The position numbers and the translations under genes were made by a program. A stretch of 64,000 nt of DNA from Lunularia cruciata (lineage: Eukaryota; Streptophyta; Marchantiopsida; Lunulariales; Lunulariaceae): positions 22,449,001-22,513,000 of the forward strand of contig OX419755.1 of the NCBI GenBank assembly GCA_948567375.1, in the 5' to 3' direction. Below are positions 31,995-45,602 of the stretch, in pieces. Positions within the stretch are counted from its first letter, which is position 1; every line of letters begins with the position of its first letter. A model generated the notes under the pieces. It did no database searches. It saw only the letters and a list, made by a program, of their open reading frames with translations, and had not been told where the DNA came from.

Positions 31995-33427
31995 TCAGGA
32001 GAGAAATAGGAGAATGGAAGATCACATTGGGATACTTGAGTGTGTAGGAAACTCCAAATGCCTAGCATGAACTCTGGCTTTGGTATTTATAGGGAGCATA
32101 CAAGGCTCTTGAGAAGCTTCTCAAGAAGTTTCCTTAAGCCACTTTCTTGGAGTGCAAGCCAAGTTAACCGGAAAGCTTTTCAAGAAGCTTCCTTCTAGAA
32201 GCTACCTACTTGGAGTGCAAGCTAAGCTAGCCAAGAAGCTTCCTAAGAAGCTTCTTCCTAGAAGTCACCACTTGGTATGTATGTTACTCAATACTTAGAA
32301 GCCACAAGGTAATTTCCTAGATACTTCTAGAATATTCTAGGCTAATTTGGCCTATTTGCTACTTTGTTAGCCTTGACTAACTTTTTCACTAAACTCCATA
32401 TTGTTATATATTTCCCTATTGCTAGTTGGTGACGTCCTTGTTCCCATTGAAGCTTCAAACACCTATATGGCCATTTGTGCATTCTAGAGATGAGAAAGAG
32501 GCTCCTAAATGGCATCATGAAATGGATACCCTTTCCAAAGGACCTTGTACTCAATTTGTTGTTGGTGGCCATGTTGAATGTGGCAACATGCAAGGATATA
32601 ATCAACTTCATACTCCTCATAATTGTTGATAGAGATGGGAGGAAGAGGGAGTTGGAAATGACAGGGAAAGGAAGATGGACTAGAAACAAAGGGTTTCAAC
32701 TTGGAAATGTGAAAGATAGGGTGGATTTGCATATGAGAAGGCAAGGCAAGTCGATAAGCAACAAAAGAAATATAATTTGGTTGATGTCAAATGGACCTAT
32801 CCAATTAGGAGCAAGTTTATGGACTTGGGTATCTAGTGAGAGAAGTAGGTTACTAGAAGAAAGCATGACCTTATCACCCATTTGAAAAGTGAGATCATAA
32901 TGGTGTTAGTCCGCATATTGTTTTTGATGAATTTGAGCAACAAGAAGATGAGATTTGGCTTGTTGAAGATTGCAATATGGTGGTCAAGAAAATGGAAGTA
33001 TGAGGAACATGAGACTGAGGAGAGAAATATGAGAATGGAAGATCACATTGGGACACTTGAGTGTGTGGGAAATTTTAAATGCCTAGCATGAGCTTTGGCT
33101 TTGGTATTATAAGAACCATACAAGGCTCTTGAGAAGCTTCTCAAGAAGCTTCCTTAAGCCACTTTCTTGGATTGCAAGCCAAGTTAATCATAAAGCTACT
33201 CAAGAAGCTTCCTTTTAGAGCTACCTACTTGGAGTGCAAGCTAAGCTAATCGGGAAGCTTCCAAAAAAGCTTCTTCTTAGAAGTCACCACTTGGCATGCA
33301 TGTTAATCAATACTTGGAAGGTACAAAGTAGTTTCCTAGATACTTCTAGAATATTCTAGACTAATTTGGCCTATTTGCTACTTTGTTAGCCTTGACTAAC
33401 TTTGTCTCTAAACTCTATATTATTACA
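31995..33427 (-). mobile_element. Internally deleted chromovirus, minus strand
   Basis: Two direct repeats of about 413 bp (31995-32408 and 33016-33427; shared ggcctatttgctactttgtt, cttctagaatattctag) flank about 600 bp of internal sequence. On the minus strand the inside reads the integrase C-terminal domain (QYAD, GDKVMLSSSNLL, KLAPNWIGPF at 32690-32960), then HPIFHISKLKPF and a chromodomain (EEYEVDYIL, IEYKVLWKGYPFHDAIWEP at 32445-32640), then the 3' LTR. Gag, protease, RT and most of integrase are missing, so a deletion joined the 5' LTR region to the end of integrase. No clear target duplication. Confidence 0.82.
32445..32640 (-). pseudogene. Chromodomain of the deleted chromovirus
   Basis: EEYEVDYIL, a spacer, IEYKVLWKGYP, then FHDAIWEP and a NA-type end fit the chromodomain consensus (E-Y-x-V-E-x-I-L, Y-x-V-x-W-K-G-Y, W-E-P). 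It follows the integrase C-terminal domain, the chromovirus arrangement. It belongs to a different family from the element at 40031-46396, judging by sequence and LTRs. Confidence 0.82.
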
Positions 33428-33459
33428 ACTAGTGCCTATGCTCCTAAATATGATACCAA

Positions 33460-34052
33460 TGCAATAACCTCTTGTAATATGAGACCACATCCTCCTATGG
33501 CCATAGGAAGAGTGTAATGTTCAAAGTCAAGAGAAACTACATGAGAAAACACAACAAAACAAACACAAGATAAACACAAGGGTTTCATCCCTCAATACTC
33601 TAATGCCCCAAAGGAGCATCTTGTCTTTATTATATAGCAAAGAGAATACACCCCAAAGGAGCTACAAAGGGATCAGATACAATGTTAGTGACATGTTAGT
33701 TAGCTCCACACTCAAATTAATTGCATGGATTGGTGACATGTTGATCCTTGTCCTATTTTGGTCAAACAAGTTAGACTAGAGGGAATATTTAGAGAATCTT
33801 CTTGTAGGAAGCTTAGAATAGCATGGGTGAAGTACCATAGGAAAGTTCTTAACAAGACAAACAAGGGGGTTGAAGGTGATGCTTTTGTTCCTAAAGATCA
33901 AGAATGTTTTATTTTTTAGTCCTAATTCATCTATTTAGGCCTCCAAAATTAGCTCTAAATTTTTTTGGGTATTTTTTACCTCTACTCTATTAGTGGAAGT
34001 ATTCTTTTTGTGACACTTCTATCTGATCTACTTAGATCATCATATATAACAT
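33460..34052 (-). mobile_element. 5'-truncated LTR of the 40-46 kb family, with primer site
   Basis: The reverse complement matches the LTRs at 40031-40628 and 45816-46396 (gtgacatgtca, ccaaaggagc and ctttattatatag blocks in complement). On the minus strand it ends ...TTATTGCA at 33460 and is followed one base later by TGGTATCA (33451-33458), the start of an initiator-Met-tRNA primer site. The first 80 or so LTR bases are absent beyond 34052. Internal sequence is lost or unreadable, because the deleted chromovirus begins only 24 bases further. Confidence 0.75.
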
Positions 34053-37000
34053 CTTATGGCTATTAAAGAGTTCTTAGTAGTCTATACCACTCATCAAATA
34101 GTTAGGGAGTGTACATGGTCCTAAAAGAGTGGAGAACATGTAATGTAGGTGCCACCAAAGGCACATAGATGGAGTACAAGTGCCTAAATTTTTAGATGTG
34201 TAATTAAATTCCAAATAAGAGGTTTTAAAAACATAACATCATGCTAGGGCAGAGAAGTACACTTGTGTGTTGCCCAAACATAGGAGTAGATGAGTATTGG
34301 TTGTAGCCTGAACCAAAGTGTTTAAGATAAATGAGATACAAAAATTGTCCTTTAGAGGAAATCCAATACACTCAAACTTCCTATAGTGAATCCATGTGAG
34401 AAGTCCAAGGGAGTGAGAATGTAAAAGGACTCTAGACCTTGCATTACATGTTTAGACTCATAAACACATAGTCTTTAAGTAAAATATAAAGATCTTGCAT
34501 TTACATGTTTGGACTCATAAACAAAAATTCTCTAAGCAAATTGTAAAGGTAAATAGTGCAAAAAATATATCATCCAAAGGGCCCAATATATGAGTATCAT
34601 CTGAAAGATATGGAAAGAAACATGATGGAAAAGCAAGCACAACCTCACGCTAAGTTATATAGTGAGTTATAACAACTAGAAGCCCACATATGAGATCTCT
34701 CTAGAATGCACCCTTGGCAAATGCTACCTATCTAAACTCTCTTATGGTGGCTACACAACAACAGTATCTTGATGCCATAGCATATGTGTACAAAGTGAAT
34801 CAAGGAGGAGATATGATCTCTTGCAAATCAAAGAGCACAAAACAATACTAGATGAGAAATTGTATTGAGAGTATTTGAGACATCCACTTGGATGACCACC
34901 TTATTAAGATGAATGCCCAAGGGAGCCCTGATGCTAGCAATAAACTTGAACCCACTTGGAGTAGTTGCTCCATATTGATTTGGAGACAAAAAAGGATGCA
35001 AAGTAGTGATGAAGCTGTAAAAAAATAATGCAAGAGACTAAATGTAGAAAAACATCCCAAATGGCAGTAGAGCAAACACTAGATGTCTCCTTTGATAAGA
35101 TGCACCAAACAAACAAGCAGTTCTAGGGGGAACTAGACCTAAGACAATGCATTAGAAAAAAGCAAAGAGAAGAAAGAGGCTAGAATTTTCCATATTGGGA
35201 GAAAGACAATCACATAGATGCTCAAAGCTCAATCTTCAAGGCCAATATTTTGGGAAAAATAGGGAATGGAGTAAGGCATGAGCAAATAAGATCTATGGAT
35301 GAAAGATGGAAGGTCATATATGGCCAGTGGATGGAGAGTCCATAAGGTAGATAAAGTATTAATGGAGAAGTGTGTTTATCTGGAGGATGATAGAGCTTAG
35401 ATTTCTTGTAAGTACTCACCTACCTAACCTAAGATTAAAGAACAACATAAAATCTATGATACTCCTAGGACTCTAGACCTTCTTCCTTTGGTGATGGAAA
35501 CCTTGACGTAAGGATCACTTTGAGACTATGGGGAGTCTAAGGACAAAAATGATCTAAAGGTAAAGCATGGAACTGTGAGAACGTTATGATCCTCTTGGCT
35601 ATTGCTTGGGTCCAGATGGTGTCATCACCGTGTAAGGTTAGCCAATCTTCTCTGAAAACCTATGATACAAGAGGTGATCTCATGGTATCTTGATGCATCC
35701 CATGAGTTGAGAGAAGTTTATTGTGGGAAGAGGGCTAATAAGGTTCATTTTGAGACATCTTCTTTGTCATCTACCAAGATAACCCAAAGTAGTAAGGATA
35801 CAAGAAACATATGAGATGTCTAGATAAACTTAGAAGGAATTTTTGAATCCTAGTGTACATATGAGGTCTAGGTTAACTTGGTAGGAATGTTTGAATAAGA
35901 TCTAAAGAATTTAACCATGAATACAAGAATGGCAGTGCCTAAAAAGAGAGAATGCTAAGTTCACAAGGAGAAGAATTTGGTCTTGTAGTGGTGGTGGGTG
36001 TGTAGAGTTGGAAGAGGATGTGTGGTAGGGAGATATTGAATAGGTGTGACAATAGGTATAAGATACTCCAAAGGAGGATCAAATATTGTAGTTTTCTTCC
36101 TTAGGCAAAGGATGTAGTAAGGGAATGGAATGACTCCTTTTAGATGAATTTTAGCCACAATAGGTGTGTGGTAAAAGAATTGATGTAGGGATCTACTTCC
36201 TAGCCTTACATAAGGAGTATCGGATGCTAAATGAGGAATATTGCATATGGTAGTTCCTTGAGCTCCTTGTGCTAACAAATGAAATAGAGGCATTGAAGAG
36301 TAGTCTATTAAACCCAAAGGGACAAATATTAGTAAATACTATTAAACCCGAAAGGACAAAGAAGAAATTATAACAAAGAAGTAGAATATCCAAAATTTAT
36401 ATGATAGAACCAAAGCTAACAGAAGAGAGAAGGAAGAAAAAAATAAGGATAAAAAATAAGAAAAGGGTGTAAATGAGTGATATGAAGAGGAACTATTTGC
36501 TATAAGGAATATAAGTCCTCCTTCAAACTAGATTTCTTGTACCAATCCTATCTCCATTACAAAATTTGCACCTTCATAAATCATATTCCCCTACCAAAGA
36601 AGTCTCCAAATCTAGGGTCCACACTTGACCCAACGCTCTTGCATGTACCAACTCCAACTATGGATTCCCTTTATGATGCTAATTGTCTTCCCCATGTTGA
36701 GTGCATTCCCAAAGTTGGTTGCCTTCCCATGGCTAATTTGACAACCATTGATTGAGATTGCTCATCCACTAGCTCAATAATAACCTTGAAATTCCCCTTA
36801 CCATCACCACCTTGTGTATGAGACATAAATTTTCTTCTCCTTAAATTGAAATATACCAATTTTATTTTCATGTGAGCTTGTGCACTATGCTTGCTTGCTG
36901 TTAAAGTGTTGTAACAATAGCCCTAAATTCTAATGTCCTTGATTTTGATATCCATGATGTGCAGCTCTATTTTGTTTCAAAATTTCCTTACTTTATTCTA

Positions 37001-40000
37001 CTACTATACAACTTTGCCAATATTTGAGATAATATGTGACCCTCTCTTTTTCAAAAATTCCATATGCAAGTTTTTTGCCTCTCAAATCTATGTTATTCTA
37101 GTTGGTTGCTTCTCAACTCTACCACTATTTGCATTGGTGCTTTTCCAAGAGGCTAACCTTAAAATATTGATATGTACTAAACTAACCAGAGAGGTTGTCA
37201 TCTGACCAAACTTTGAGGCACTTGAGTATGTGTTGTCTCAAAGAAAATGGAGAATTTTTGTCTATTATAATAAAATTCAAATATATTGTTGCATATGCCA
37301 TAGTCAAGGTCCTAGCTTGCCATAAGTATTGGAAGTCCTAGCTTGCCATGGTGAGAAGCTTTGTGTGATCCTATGCATGCATACAAAAGCTTCACAAATC
37401 CAAGTATACCTCTTACAACTAAGTATGACTTTTGAATATCTATCATAATTTATGTGTTTTTCATCAAAAATTTTGAACTTGATCATGCTTGTGAACAAGT
37501 ATGACTTTTGAATTTAAGTTGGACTCTACATGTTGGTCAACAAGAAATCTAATTGGATAGCATAGCCAAGGTCCAGTTCTCTTGATCCCCAACTTGAGTC
37601 ATGTACCCAACTCCCTATTATTCTCAATTATTAGAAGTTATTCTTGAAATTTCCCTTATGTAGTTTTTTTGTCATTTGTAAGAAATTCCATGAGTAATTC
37701 CATTTCAAATTTGAGCAAATTTGAAATGAAAAAATATATATCCACAGGTTTATTGCATTAATTATACATTGCAAATACTCATTATGGAAAATATTTTGGC
37801 AACTCTTTGACACTACTTAAGTGATTGAAATTTTGACTTAGAGTGAGAAGCTTTCTTGAAGATTTGACTAATAGTGTTTTATCTTCAATTTGATATATCT
37901 TACTTTTGAAGTTTTAGATTTATTCTGATATAGTCAATACTGTATGATATATCAAATTTCTCATTAATGTAGCATTATAAAGTCTAGATCAATTTGAAGA
38001 TAAGTCAGATTCAATCAAACAAGAACTTCATTCTTTAGTTGCATCTTCAATTTAGAATATATTGCTAAAACATGGTAACTATATAGAGTTTAAGGGAGAT
38101 AAAAATATAAGACTAATAGTAAGTACAATAGTTCCTAAGGTAAGATAGACGGGTCCATATCCCTCATTTATTACCTTTAATTCCACTTGGGAATGATATT
38201 TATTCTTATTTTAGATTGCCAAAGAAACAATTGAGATTCCTATGGTCTTGCACCTAGATAATATAGAGGATTTGTGTAAACCTCTATACATCTAGAATTC
38301 TTTTAACTTGATGAACATATGTTAAACATCTTGGAAATATAGAAAGGTCTCAAGATGCACTCACAAAAAAGGATTAAAAGGAAAGAAGAAACCATCTTGA
38401 AGAAAACAAAAAGATAGCAAACATCTTCAAACTTTCCTATCTATTTAGATGTGATTTATTTATAACATTACTCTTTGATATTATTTTAGACTATAATTTA
38501 TCTATAAATTAGAAGAAGATAAACTTTTACATCAAGTAAACAAACACATACCATGTTTAGATTTCAAATTTATCCTCTTTGTTCTTATTAAAACTTTCAC
38601 AATGATATATCAAAATGAATAAAGACAAAGCAATACACAAAGAACAGTAAGAAAGATAGAAAGAATCTCTTTTATAGCTTGATGAGAAAACCTACCAAGA
38701 TAAGCTCCAATAGCATTGGAGCTTAGCACCAAAAAAATCTATTTTATTGTACTTAAAATGTTAGAGAGCTATCAGTCAAACAATCTACAAATTAGAGCGT
38801 CTAAAGAAGCATCACATGATTGCTCTTCTATAATTACTACCAACCAATATTATTTGGGGAGCATTAAATACACACTATCTAAAATAAGCTACAAAATAAT
38901 AAATTAAAAGTAATACTTTTATTATCTAGTTTGAAAAACTAGATAGATGGCATCAAGCACAAGCTGTAAGGCCTTTTGTACACTCATACAATCCCTAGGA
39001 AATATATCAAATGTTGTATTTATTCATCAAGCCATAGAAAGCTAAAACCTAAGTGGTAAAATGGTGCTAAGCTCTAATAGCATTGAAATAAAAAATACAT
39101 ATTTTATTCTACTTAGAATTTTAGAGAGATATACAAGTCAAAATATCTACACAATTTGAGCATCCAAACAAATATATATCCAATGATGTACTCATAGCTC
39201 CATACAATGCCTTGAGGAAAAAAGACATTATCTTGTTGTATGCTCCTATAATTTGCTATTGTCACTTTGCTTGCAACCTAGAGGATGAGTAATAACTTTG
39301 TCTAAATTACATCTCTATGAGATCTTTAACTACAACATTTGCTAGTCACTTGATCATCTTGAACAAAAAATAAGTTGCACTAACTTGTATTGTCTATAAT
39401 ATATACTAATACTACCCCAAAGTGGAGTATCTACTCTCCCAGCCATTGGATACACTTTATCTTTGATAACATCATGGGTAGTTATCCTTTATCCTTCAAA
39501 AGAATAATGAGTTATATGGACCCCCATTACATCTAAGATAGGACTACACTCACAAATGAGAAATGAAGATGTAGATGAGTGGACCAACACTAGGTAAAAC
39601 CTCATCATTATGGAGAAAATAGTTGGTGCAAATCCCAAAGTACTATTGTAAAGTCAAGCTTAAATCAAAGAGCCTATATCTTTGTTGGAGTAAAACTAAT
39701 TATATACGACAATAGCGCAAAGAAAAGATTGGATCAACTAGACAATAATATAGAGTTTATTGAAACTACTAATCCATCAAGGAAGGATGAAAAAATTTGG
39801 TCCAATCAAAAGGCTATAATGCAAATGATGGAAAATCATATTATGCATGAGGAGGAAAACTATCTCTTATCTACTAAAAGATTACATAAAGAGAAAAAAA
39901 ATCTCTCCTCCATCTCAATCACAAATATCTCCAAGATTGGAATCTCAACAACCATAAAGTAAAGATGCAAAGAATACTCAACTACCCATAATTGCTATAA

Positions 40001-40030
40001 ATACCATCTCTTTCATAAACAATAGATCTA
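34053..40030. other. 6-kb AT-rich region without a gene
   Basis: No frame shows a domain. A repeated unit of about 100 bp occurs at 38700-38805 and 39068-39170 (aagctc-aatagcattg, then attttattctacttagaat-like sequence). The second copy contains, in complement, a string like a Met-tRNA primer site, so it may be the edge of a lost LTR element. The rest looks like old, unrecognisable transposon sequence. Confidence 0.35.
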
Positions 40031-40628
40031 TGTATTACCAATAGCTAGACATATTAGCTAGATGTGAAAATTGGCTTGGTAACATCTGGAAGGATGTTAT
40101 GTGTGATAGGTTAGATAGATCAAATGTAGGTAGAACTTTTACCAAAAGAGAACTTTTACTAATAGAGTAGGAGTCAAAAATAACCTAGAAACTTTTGAGC
40201 TAATTTGGAGGCCTAAACAGATGAATTAAGCCTCAAAATGTGCAAATTCCCCTCCCAAAAAATGGTAGGACCTTCCCTCCTGCCAATTTTGTCTCATTGA
40301 GATCTTTCCAATGGTACCTCACCCACATGATTCATAGATTCATGTAGGAAGATACCATAAAGATTCCTTCTAGTCAAAGAGGGTTTGACCAACCAGATAG
40401 GATCAGAATTGACATGTCACCCATGCATGCAACTAATCTAGAGTAGAGATTTTTGATATGTCACCAATCCATGTATCTGATCCAAAGGGTGGAGCTTCCT
40501 TTGGGGAAGTCTCCTTTGCTATATAATACAATTCAAGGTGCTCCTTTGGGGCATTGGAGGTTGAATGTAAAATTGTATATTTCTTCTTTTGTGTTTTTCT
40601 TCACATCTCCTATCCTCAAAAGATTACA
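40031..40628 (+). repeat. 5' LTR of the chromovirus
   Basis: 598 bp, starting tgtattacc and ending gattaca. It matches the 3' LTR along its length with many substitutions, indicating an old insertion. Confidence 0.88.
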
Positions 40629-40629
40629 A

Positions 40630-40643
40630 TGGTATCAAAGCAA
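40630..40643 (+). other. Primer-binding site (initiator Met tRNA)
   Basis: tggtatcaaagcaa, one base after the LTR end, close to tggtatcagagc, the common plant retrotransposon site complementary to the 3' end of initiator Met tRNA. Confidence 0.8.
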
Positions 40644-41249
40644 GTATTTCAATTCAAGAGAGCGGATCACCCCTCTTGGAAGAACATGGGCTATTGAGAG
40701 TGAGTAATTTTTTAGGAAAGACACCATAGTGTAATTGATAGATTAGGAGTGTGCTAGAGAGAGGATGAGATGTAGGCTCTAGGAGGACAATATCTAGCAC
40801 CCTGATTTCTGTTCTTGAATCTGTTCTACATCACGGTTATCTACATCCAACGTGAGCAAGTAAGAGTGTATCTTGTTTTTCATTTCAGAGCAGAGTTCTA
40901 GATATAGTGATGAATTCACTAAACCCGGTGATTTTGCCTATGGAGATCTATGATAGAGAGCGGAATTTGACAATCTAATTTTACTATGATGGATCTGAAT
41001 ATACCAAATCCTCTTCCTTTCAACACTCAAGCAAAAATCTGTTATGTGGTCAGACCAAAAGTAGAGTTTAGGGATTTCATAGTCCATAATTTTGGTGAAA
41101 ATACTATCAATGAGTGATAGCCTCTAAAGTCACTATGGTAGTTTGAATGGTTTGTGCTCTCTCTCAAGTGATCATATTGTCTCTCTATTGAAGTAGAAAG
41201 TAGCAATTGAGCAATGTTATGTTTAGGAATCATGGATCCATAGTTGCAA

Positions 41250-42840
41250 GAGTTGATGTAAGAAATGTAGGGAATGTTGAATTAGTTTAAGGAGATCAAG
41301 ATGACCATGGAGGAATTGCAAAGTCAAGTACGTACCTTCAAGAATGATCATGCAATGCACAAAGAGGAGTTATCCTAAAGCCTAGTACCAACAATTGAAG
41401 CACATGGAGAGTCACTCATGCCAAGGACACCAACCCCGGTTGACTATGAGGCCACATTGTTACTATGGATGACAAAGACTTGGAGCACTCAAGCCTCACA
41501 AGGGACAAAGTTCCATGGAATTGTGAAGAACTAGAATTCAAGAATGAATTGATACTTTTGATTGTTCACAATTGAAATAATTAATCATTCTATTGGCATG
41601 TTTGGATGTGGGTACTTGACCAATAAAGTCCTCATATGGTATGATGCTTGGGAATGATCAATGTTGGCAGAAGGAAGGGAGGTCACTTGGATGGCCATGC
41701 AAGAAGGGTTGCTGAAGAACTTCCAATCGATGGATTTGGTGAAAATGGCCCAAACCCGACTATGGGAGTTGGAAGCAAAAGAATAGTGTACAAGAATATA
41801 TGGAGGCACTCCTTGATTTATAGGTCACAATAACCGACATGAGTCTAGCAAGAGTCTAGAAAATTTCAAATGAGGGTTGAAACAACAAATCTGCCAAGAA
41901 GTAATGGTACAAAACCCTTGTATAGTTTTCAAAGCCATTGCTTGTGCTCAAAGAATAGAAGGAGCACTAGGAGGAGGTGAAGGAGTCATCCCAACTCAAC
42001 CTTATTGGGCTGAAACTCAACACTTTGGTTGTGCTCAAAGAATAGAAGGAGTGTTAGGAGGAGGTGAAGTGGTCATCCCAACTCAACCTTATCGGGCTCA
42101 AACTCAACACTTTGGTGGACCAATTTCTATGAATTGGGCAATATTTGATTTAGAGAACAAGGATCACAACCGTCCCAAGGAGAATGGGGTTAGGTCAAAG
42201 AAAGGAGAGATGGGATCTCACAAGAGGAAGGGACTCAAGCAAAACAACATTGCTATTATAATTGTGGCCGAGTTAGGCGCCTTGCCATCAATTGTTGTAC
42301 TTGTTTTTCTAGAGGCCTTGGCCTCCATATTGGTGATCTTTGAACAACATGGAGAGAAGAGTTGAAGAGGAGGATGAAAAAATCACCTTGGAAAACAAAG
42401 ATCACCAATATATGTACTTTGTGGCCTTACTGGCTCAATGGAAAAGCAAAATAGTGGGGGAAGAAAGAGGACAAGTGTGAAGAGATTGAAAAGAACAAGC
42501 TCGCAATTTATTTTTGTAAATGGCATCCTAGAAGGCAATCAGGTGAGAGAATTGATAGACCCCAAAGCAACAGACAATGTCTTGTCTTGCTTTGTTGCAA
42601 TAAGGTTGGGGATGGATCTAGAGAAGGATAAGAATGAGGAAGTAGAATTATCTCATGGGTAAAAAAAGAGGATTGAGTTATTATCTAGAAAGGTATCACT
42701 CTCTGTAGGAGAGTATTAGGAAGCAATTGAGTGGCAAGTTATGATGCAATCCTAGGAATGTTGTGGATGGAGCACTACAACCCCACGGTCGATTGGAAGA
42801 AGAAAGTAGTGAAGACTCACCAATGGAAGATCATTGGATT
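41250..42840 (+). pseudogene. Chromovirus gag and protease region
   Basis: Gag is mostly unreadable until 41877-42365, which holds a duplicated 29-codon block. An adjacent frame at about 42250-42300 reads HCYYNCGRVRRLAINC, a zinc knuckle with an extra residue and with the GH pair changed to RR. Protease: FIFVNGILEGNQVRELID in the 42438-42662 frame, where the active site DTGAT reads DPKAT. Then YDAILGMLWMEHYNPTVDWK near 42740-42800, the characteristic gypsy protease end. Confidence 0.7.
41943..42116 (+). repeat. 87-bp in-frame duplication in gag
   Basis: Units 41943-42029 and 42030-42116 encode near-identical 29-residue repeats (CAQRIEG-LGGGE-VIPTQPY, QTQHFG). The length keeps the frame, so it may predate decay of the element. 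Confidence 0.88.
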
Positions 42841-42919
42841 TAAAAAGAGAGCATAGAGGCAAGAATTAACTCTATATGTCATAAGGACAATAGCTATCTA
42901 TAAGACAAATAGATATTTC

Positions 42920-44400
42920 ATGGGCCTAATAAGAGAAGTCCAGAATGCACAACTTAATGGACAAGTTCATGAGAAATTGAGAGATGTGGTCAATGAGTTT
43001 AAAGATATTTTCTTGGATGACCTACTCTTAGGATTACTACCAAAAAGGAGAGTTGATCAAAAAATTGAAATAATTCCTAGGAGGACATTTCCTTGGAAGG
43101 CTCCATATTGTCTATCACCTCATGAGTTGGATGAGTGTAAGGCTCAAATTCAGGATATGCTAAAAAAAGGGTTTATCCAACTCAATGCATTACCATATGG
43201 GGCTCTTGTCTTGTTTGTGAAGAAAAAGGATGGTACAATATGCACGTGCATTTACTATTGGGGCCTAAATAAACAAATGGTGAAGAATAAATACTCCTTA
43301 CCTCACATGGATGATCTTTTTGATCAACTCAATAGGACAAAACACTTCACCAAACTTGATCTGTGGAGCGGTTCCAACCAAAGCCAGATTGCACAAGAAG
43401 ACATCCACACAATTGCCTTTCAAACAAGGTATGGCCACATTGAGTATACCATGGTGATGGTTGGCCTCACCAACACACCAACCACTTTGATGAGTTTGAT
43501 GATTGACATATTTTGTCCATACTTGGATAAATCTATTATTGTTCCTAGATAACATCCTTGTCTATAGTAGGACAATGATGGAACACAAGGAACATTTGCA
43601 AGAAGTTCTCCAAATGCTATGACAAAATCAACTGTATGCCTAAATCTCAAAGTGTGAGTTTAGCAAGTCTAAAGTAGACTACTTGGGGTATAGAGTAAGA
43701 GTAGAAGGTATCTAAGTATTAAAAAATAAAATAGAGGTCATTAAAAACTAGAGCGCTCCAAAAGGTCAGACTCAACTCAAGAGTTTCTTGGGATTGATGG
43801 AGTTCTATTAGTGATTTGTCAAAGATTTCTCTAAGGTGGCACAACCTCTAACAACACTACTTGGCAAGGGAAAGAAGTGGATGTGGGGAACCACACAAGA
43901 ATTAGTCTTTCAGGAATTGAAAGATGCATTACTACATGTACCAATCTTGAAATGATGTGACTCAAAATGTCCAATCAAGTTGGCTACAGATGCATCAAGC
44001 ATAGTAATAGGAGAACAAGAATGGCATGGCGGATGGCACACAATTGCATATTTCTCTCAAAAGTTATTTTGACAAAATGCAACTATGACACCATCAAATA
44101 AGAGGAGTTGGCCAATGTCCTTGCAACCAAGCATTGGAAGCACCATCTTGGCAAGAAGGCACTTGTAGTGGAGATAAATCACAAACCTCTAGTCTACCTA
44201 GAGATGCAAAAAGATCTATCTTGTTGACAGATTTGGTGGGCGGAGTGGAGAAAAAGGTTCAAAATGACAATCACATATGTGGAAGGCAAGAAGCAACTTG
44301 CATATACATTTACCCAAATGCCCATGGTAAAAAATCTGGTGGTAGAAGTCAAGATGAACCCTAAATTTTAGCCAAGAATTCTTGTTGTTATGAAAATTGA
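42920..44400 (+). pseudogene. Chromovirus reverse transcriptase and RNase H
   Basis: The 210-residue open frame 42920-43552 covers the RT fingers and palm: VDQKIEIIP, KAPYCLSPHELDE, KKGFIQ, LFVKKKDGT, LNKQMVKNKYSLPHMDDLFDQL, FTKLDLWSG (catalytic Asp), FQTRYGHIEYTMVMVGLTNTP. In the next frame comes FLDN at about 43542-43553, where FLDD is expected, followed by ILVYSRTMMEHKEHL. RNase H begins at about 43970 (LATDASS) and is interrupted by several stops. Confidence 0.85.
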
Positions 44401-44479
44401 CCCATAGATTGTAGGACCTCAATTATCCAAAGGTGTCATTAGTACCCAAGGACTTACTTTTCATGATGTTAGGTTATGG

Positions 44480-45430
44480 ATCTTGGAAGACATGACCATA
44501 AGAACCACCATCTTAGCAAAATGTCATGATTTGGCCATTGCAAGTCATGTAGGAGTGGACAAGACCTTAGATGCATCTAAATGCTATTACTATTGGCCCA
44601 AGATGAGCAATGATATGATGGAGTATATTGAAAGCTACCTACTCTATCAAAAAAATAAAGCTTCTAATCAAGCTCTTATAGGACTCATTAACCCCTTCCT
44701 ACTCCTCCACAATGTTGGGAACAGGTAAGCATGGATCTGGTTTGCAAATTGCCCAAGACCACCTCAAGGTTTGACTCCATTGTGGTCTTTATTGACCGCC
44801 TTAGCAAAATGAGTCCTAAACAGTCATCTCCTACCACCAAGGATGTGACTGCTCCACAATTAGCTCAATTGTACTTAGATGCAGTCTTTTCTCACCACGG
44901 TTTGTCTCAAGTGCTCATCATTGATAGAGGTACTCAATTCACTAGTTTGTTTTGGTCAACACTCTTTGGTTTCTTCAAAACCAAAATTTCCATGTCTAAG
45001 ACTTACCATCTATAGACCAATGGACAAATATAATGAGCTAATTGCATTATTGAAGACATGCTCCAAGGCTTCATCCTAAAGGAGCAAGAAAGGTGAGACA
45101 CCATTGGTGGAATTTGCATACACTAGTTCAATGAATGCATCAACACAAGCCACACCATTCTTCCTCATGTATAAAGAGTATCCTTTCACACCTTTGAGCT
45201 TGATGAAGATCTACCTTATGAATACAAAGGTAGATATTGTCAACACTTTTGTTCCTAAAATCCAAAAAGAAGTGGAGAATGCCAAACACAAGTTGTAGAT
45301 TGCACAAAATTGACAAAAATAGTATGTAGATGCACATTGTTGGCACATGGAGTTCAATGTTGGGGATCAAGCTTGGTTTTCAGCAACTGACCTCACATTA
45401 GTTGGCCTTGCAAGCTTAGACCTCATTTTA
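44480..45430 (+). pseudogene. Chromovirus integrase
   Basis: Frame 44483-44728 holds an HHCC zinc-binding region (CHDLAIASHVGVDKTL, YYWPKMSNDMMEYI) whose two final cysteines are lost. Frame 44731-45015 holds the first catalytic Asp region (DSIVVFIDRLSKM) and IDRGTQFTSLFWSTLF with the second. The Glu region after TYHL is broken by stops. LVEFAYTSSMNASTQATPFFL (in part) and FNVGDQAWF mark the end of the core and the C-terminal domain. Confidence 0.85.
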
Positions 45431-45602
45431 TTGGGCCCTTTCCCATCTTCATTGCATTGGCACAATGGCCAATCACCTTGAGCTACCACCACATATGAAG
45501 ATCTACTTGGTATTTCATGTTTCCTTATTATGCCAATATGCTCCTTGACCACCCCACTTCTCTTCCATACAAGAAAGTTGACCTTGTCCAATATTTGTTC
45601 AT

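Noticed and set aside
32475-32885. 136-residue plus-strand frame
   Set aside because: Antisense to the chromodomain and integrase tail of the deleted chromovirus.
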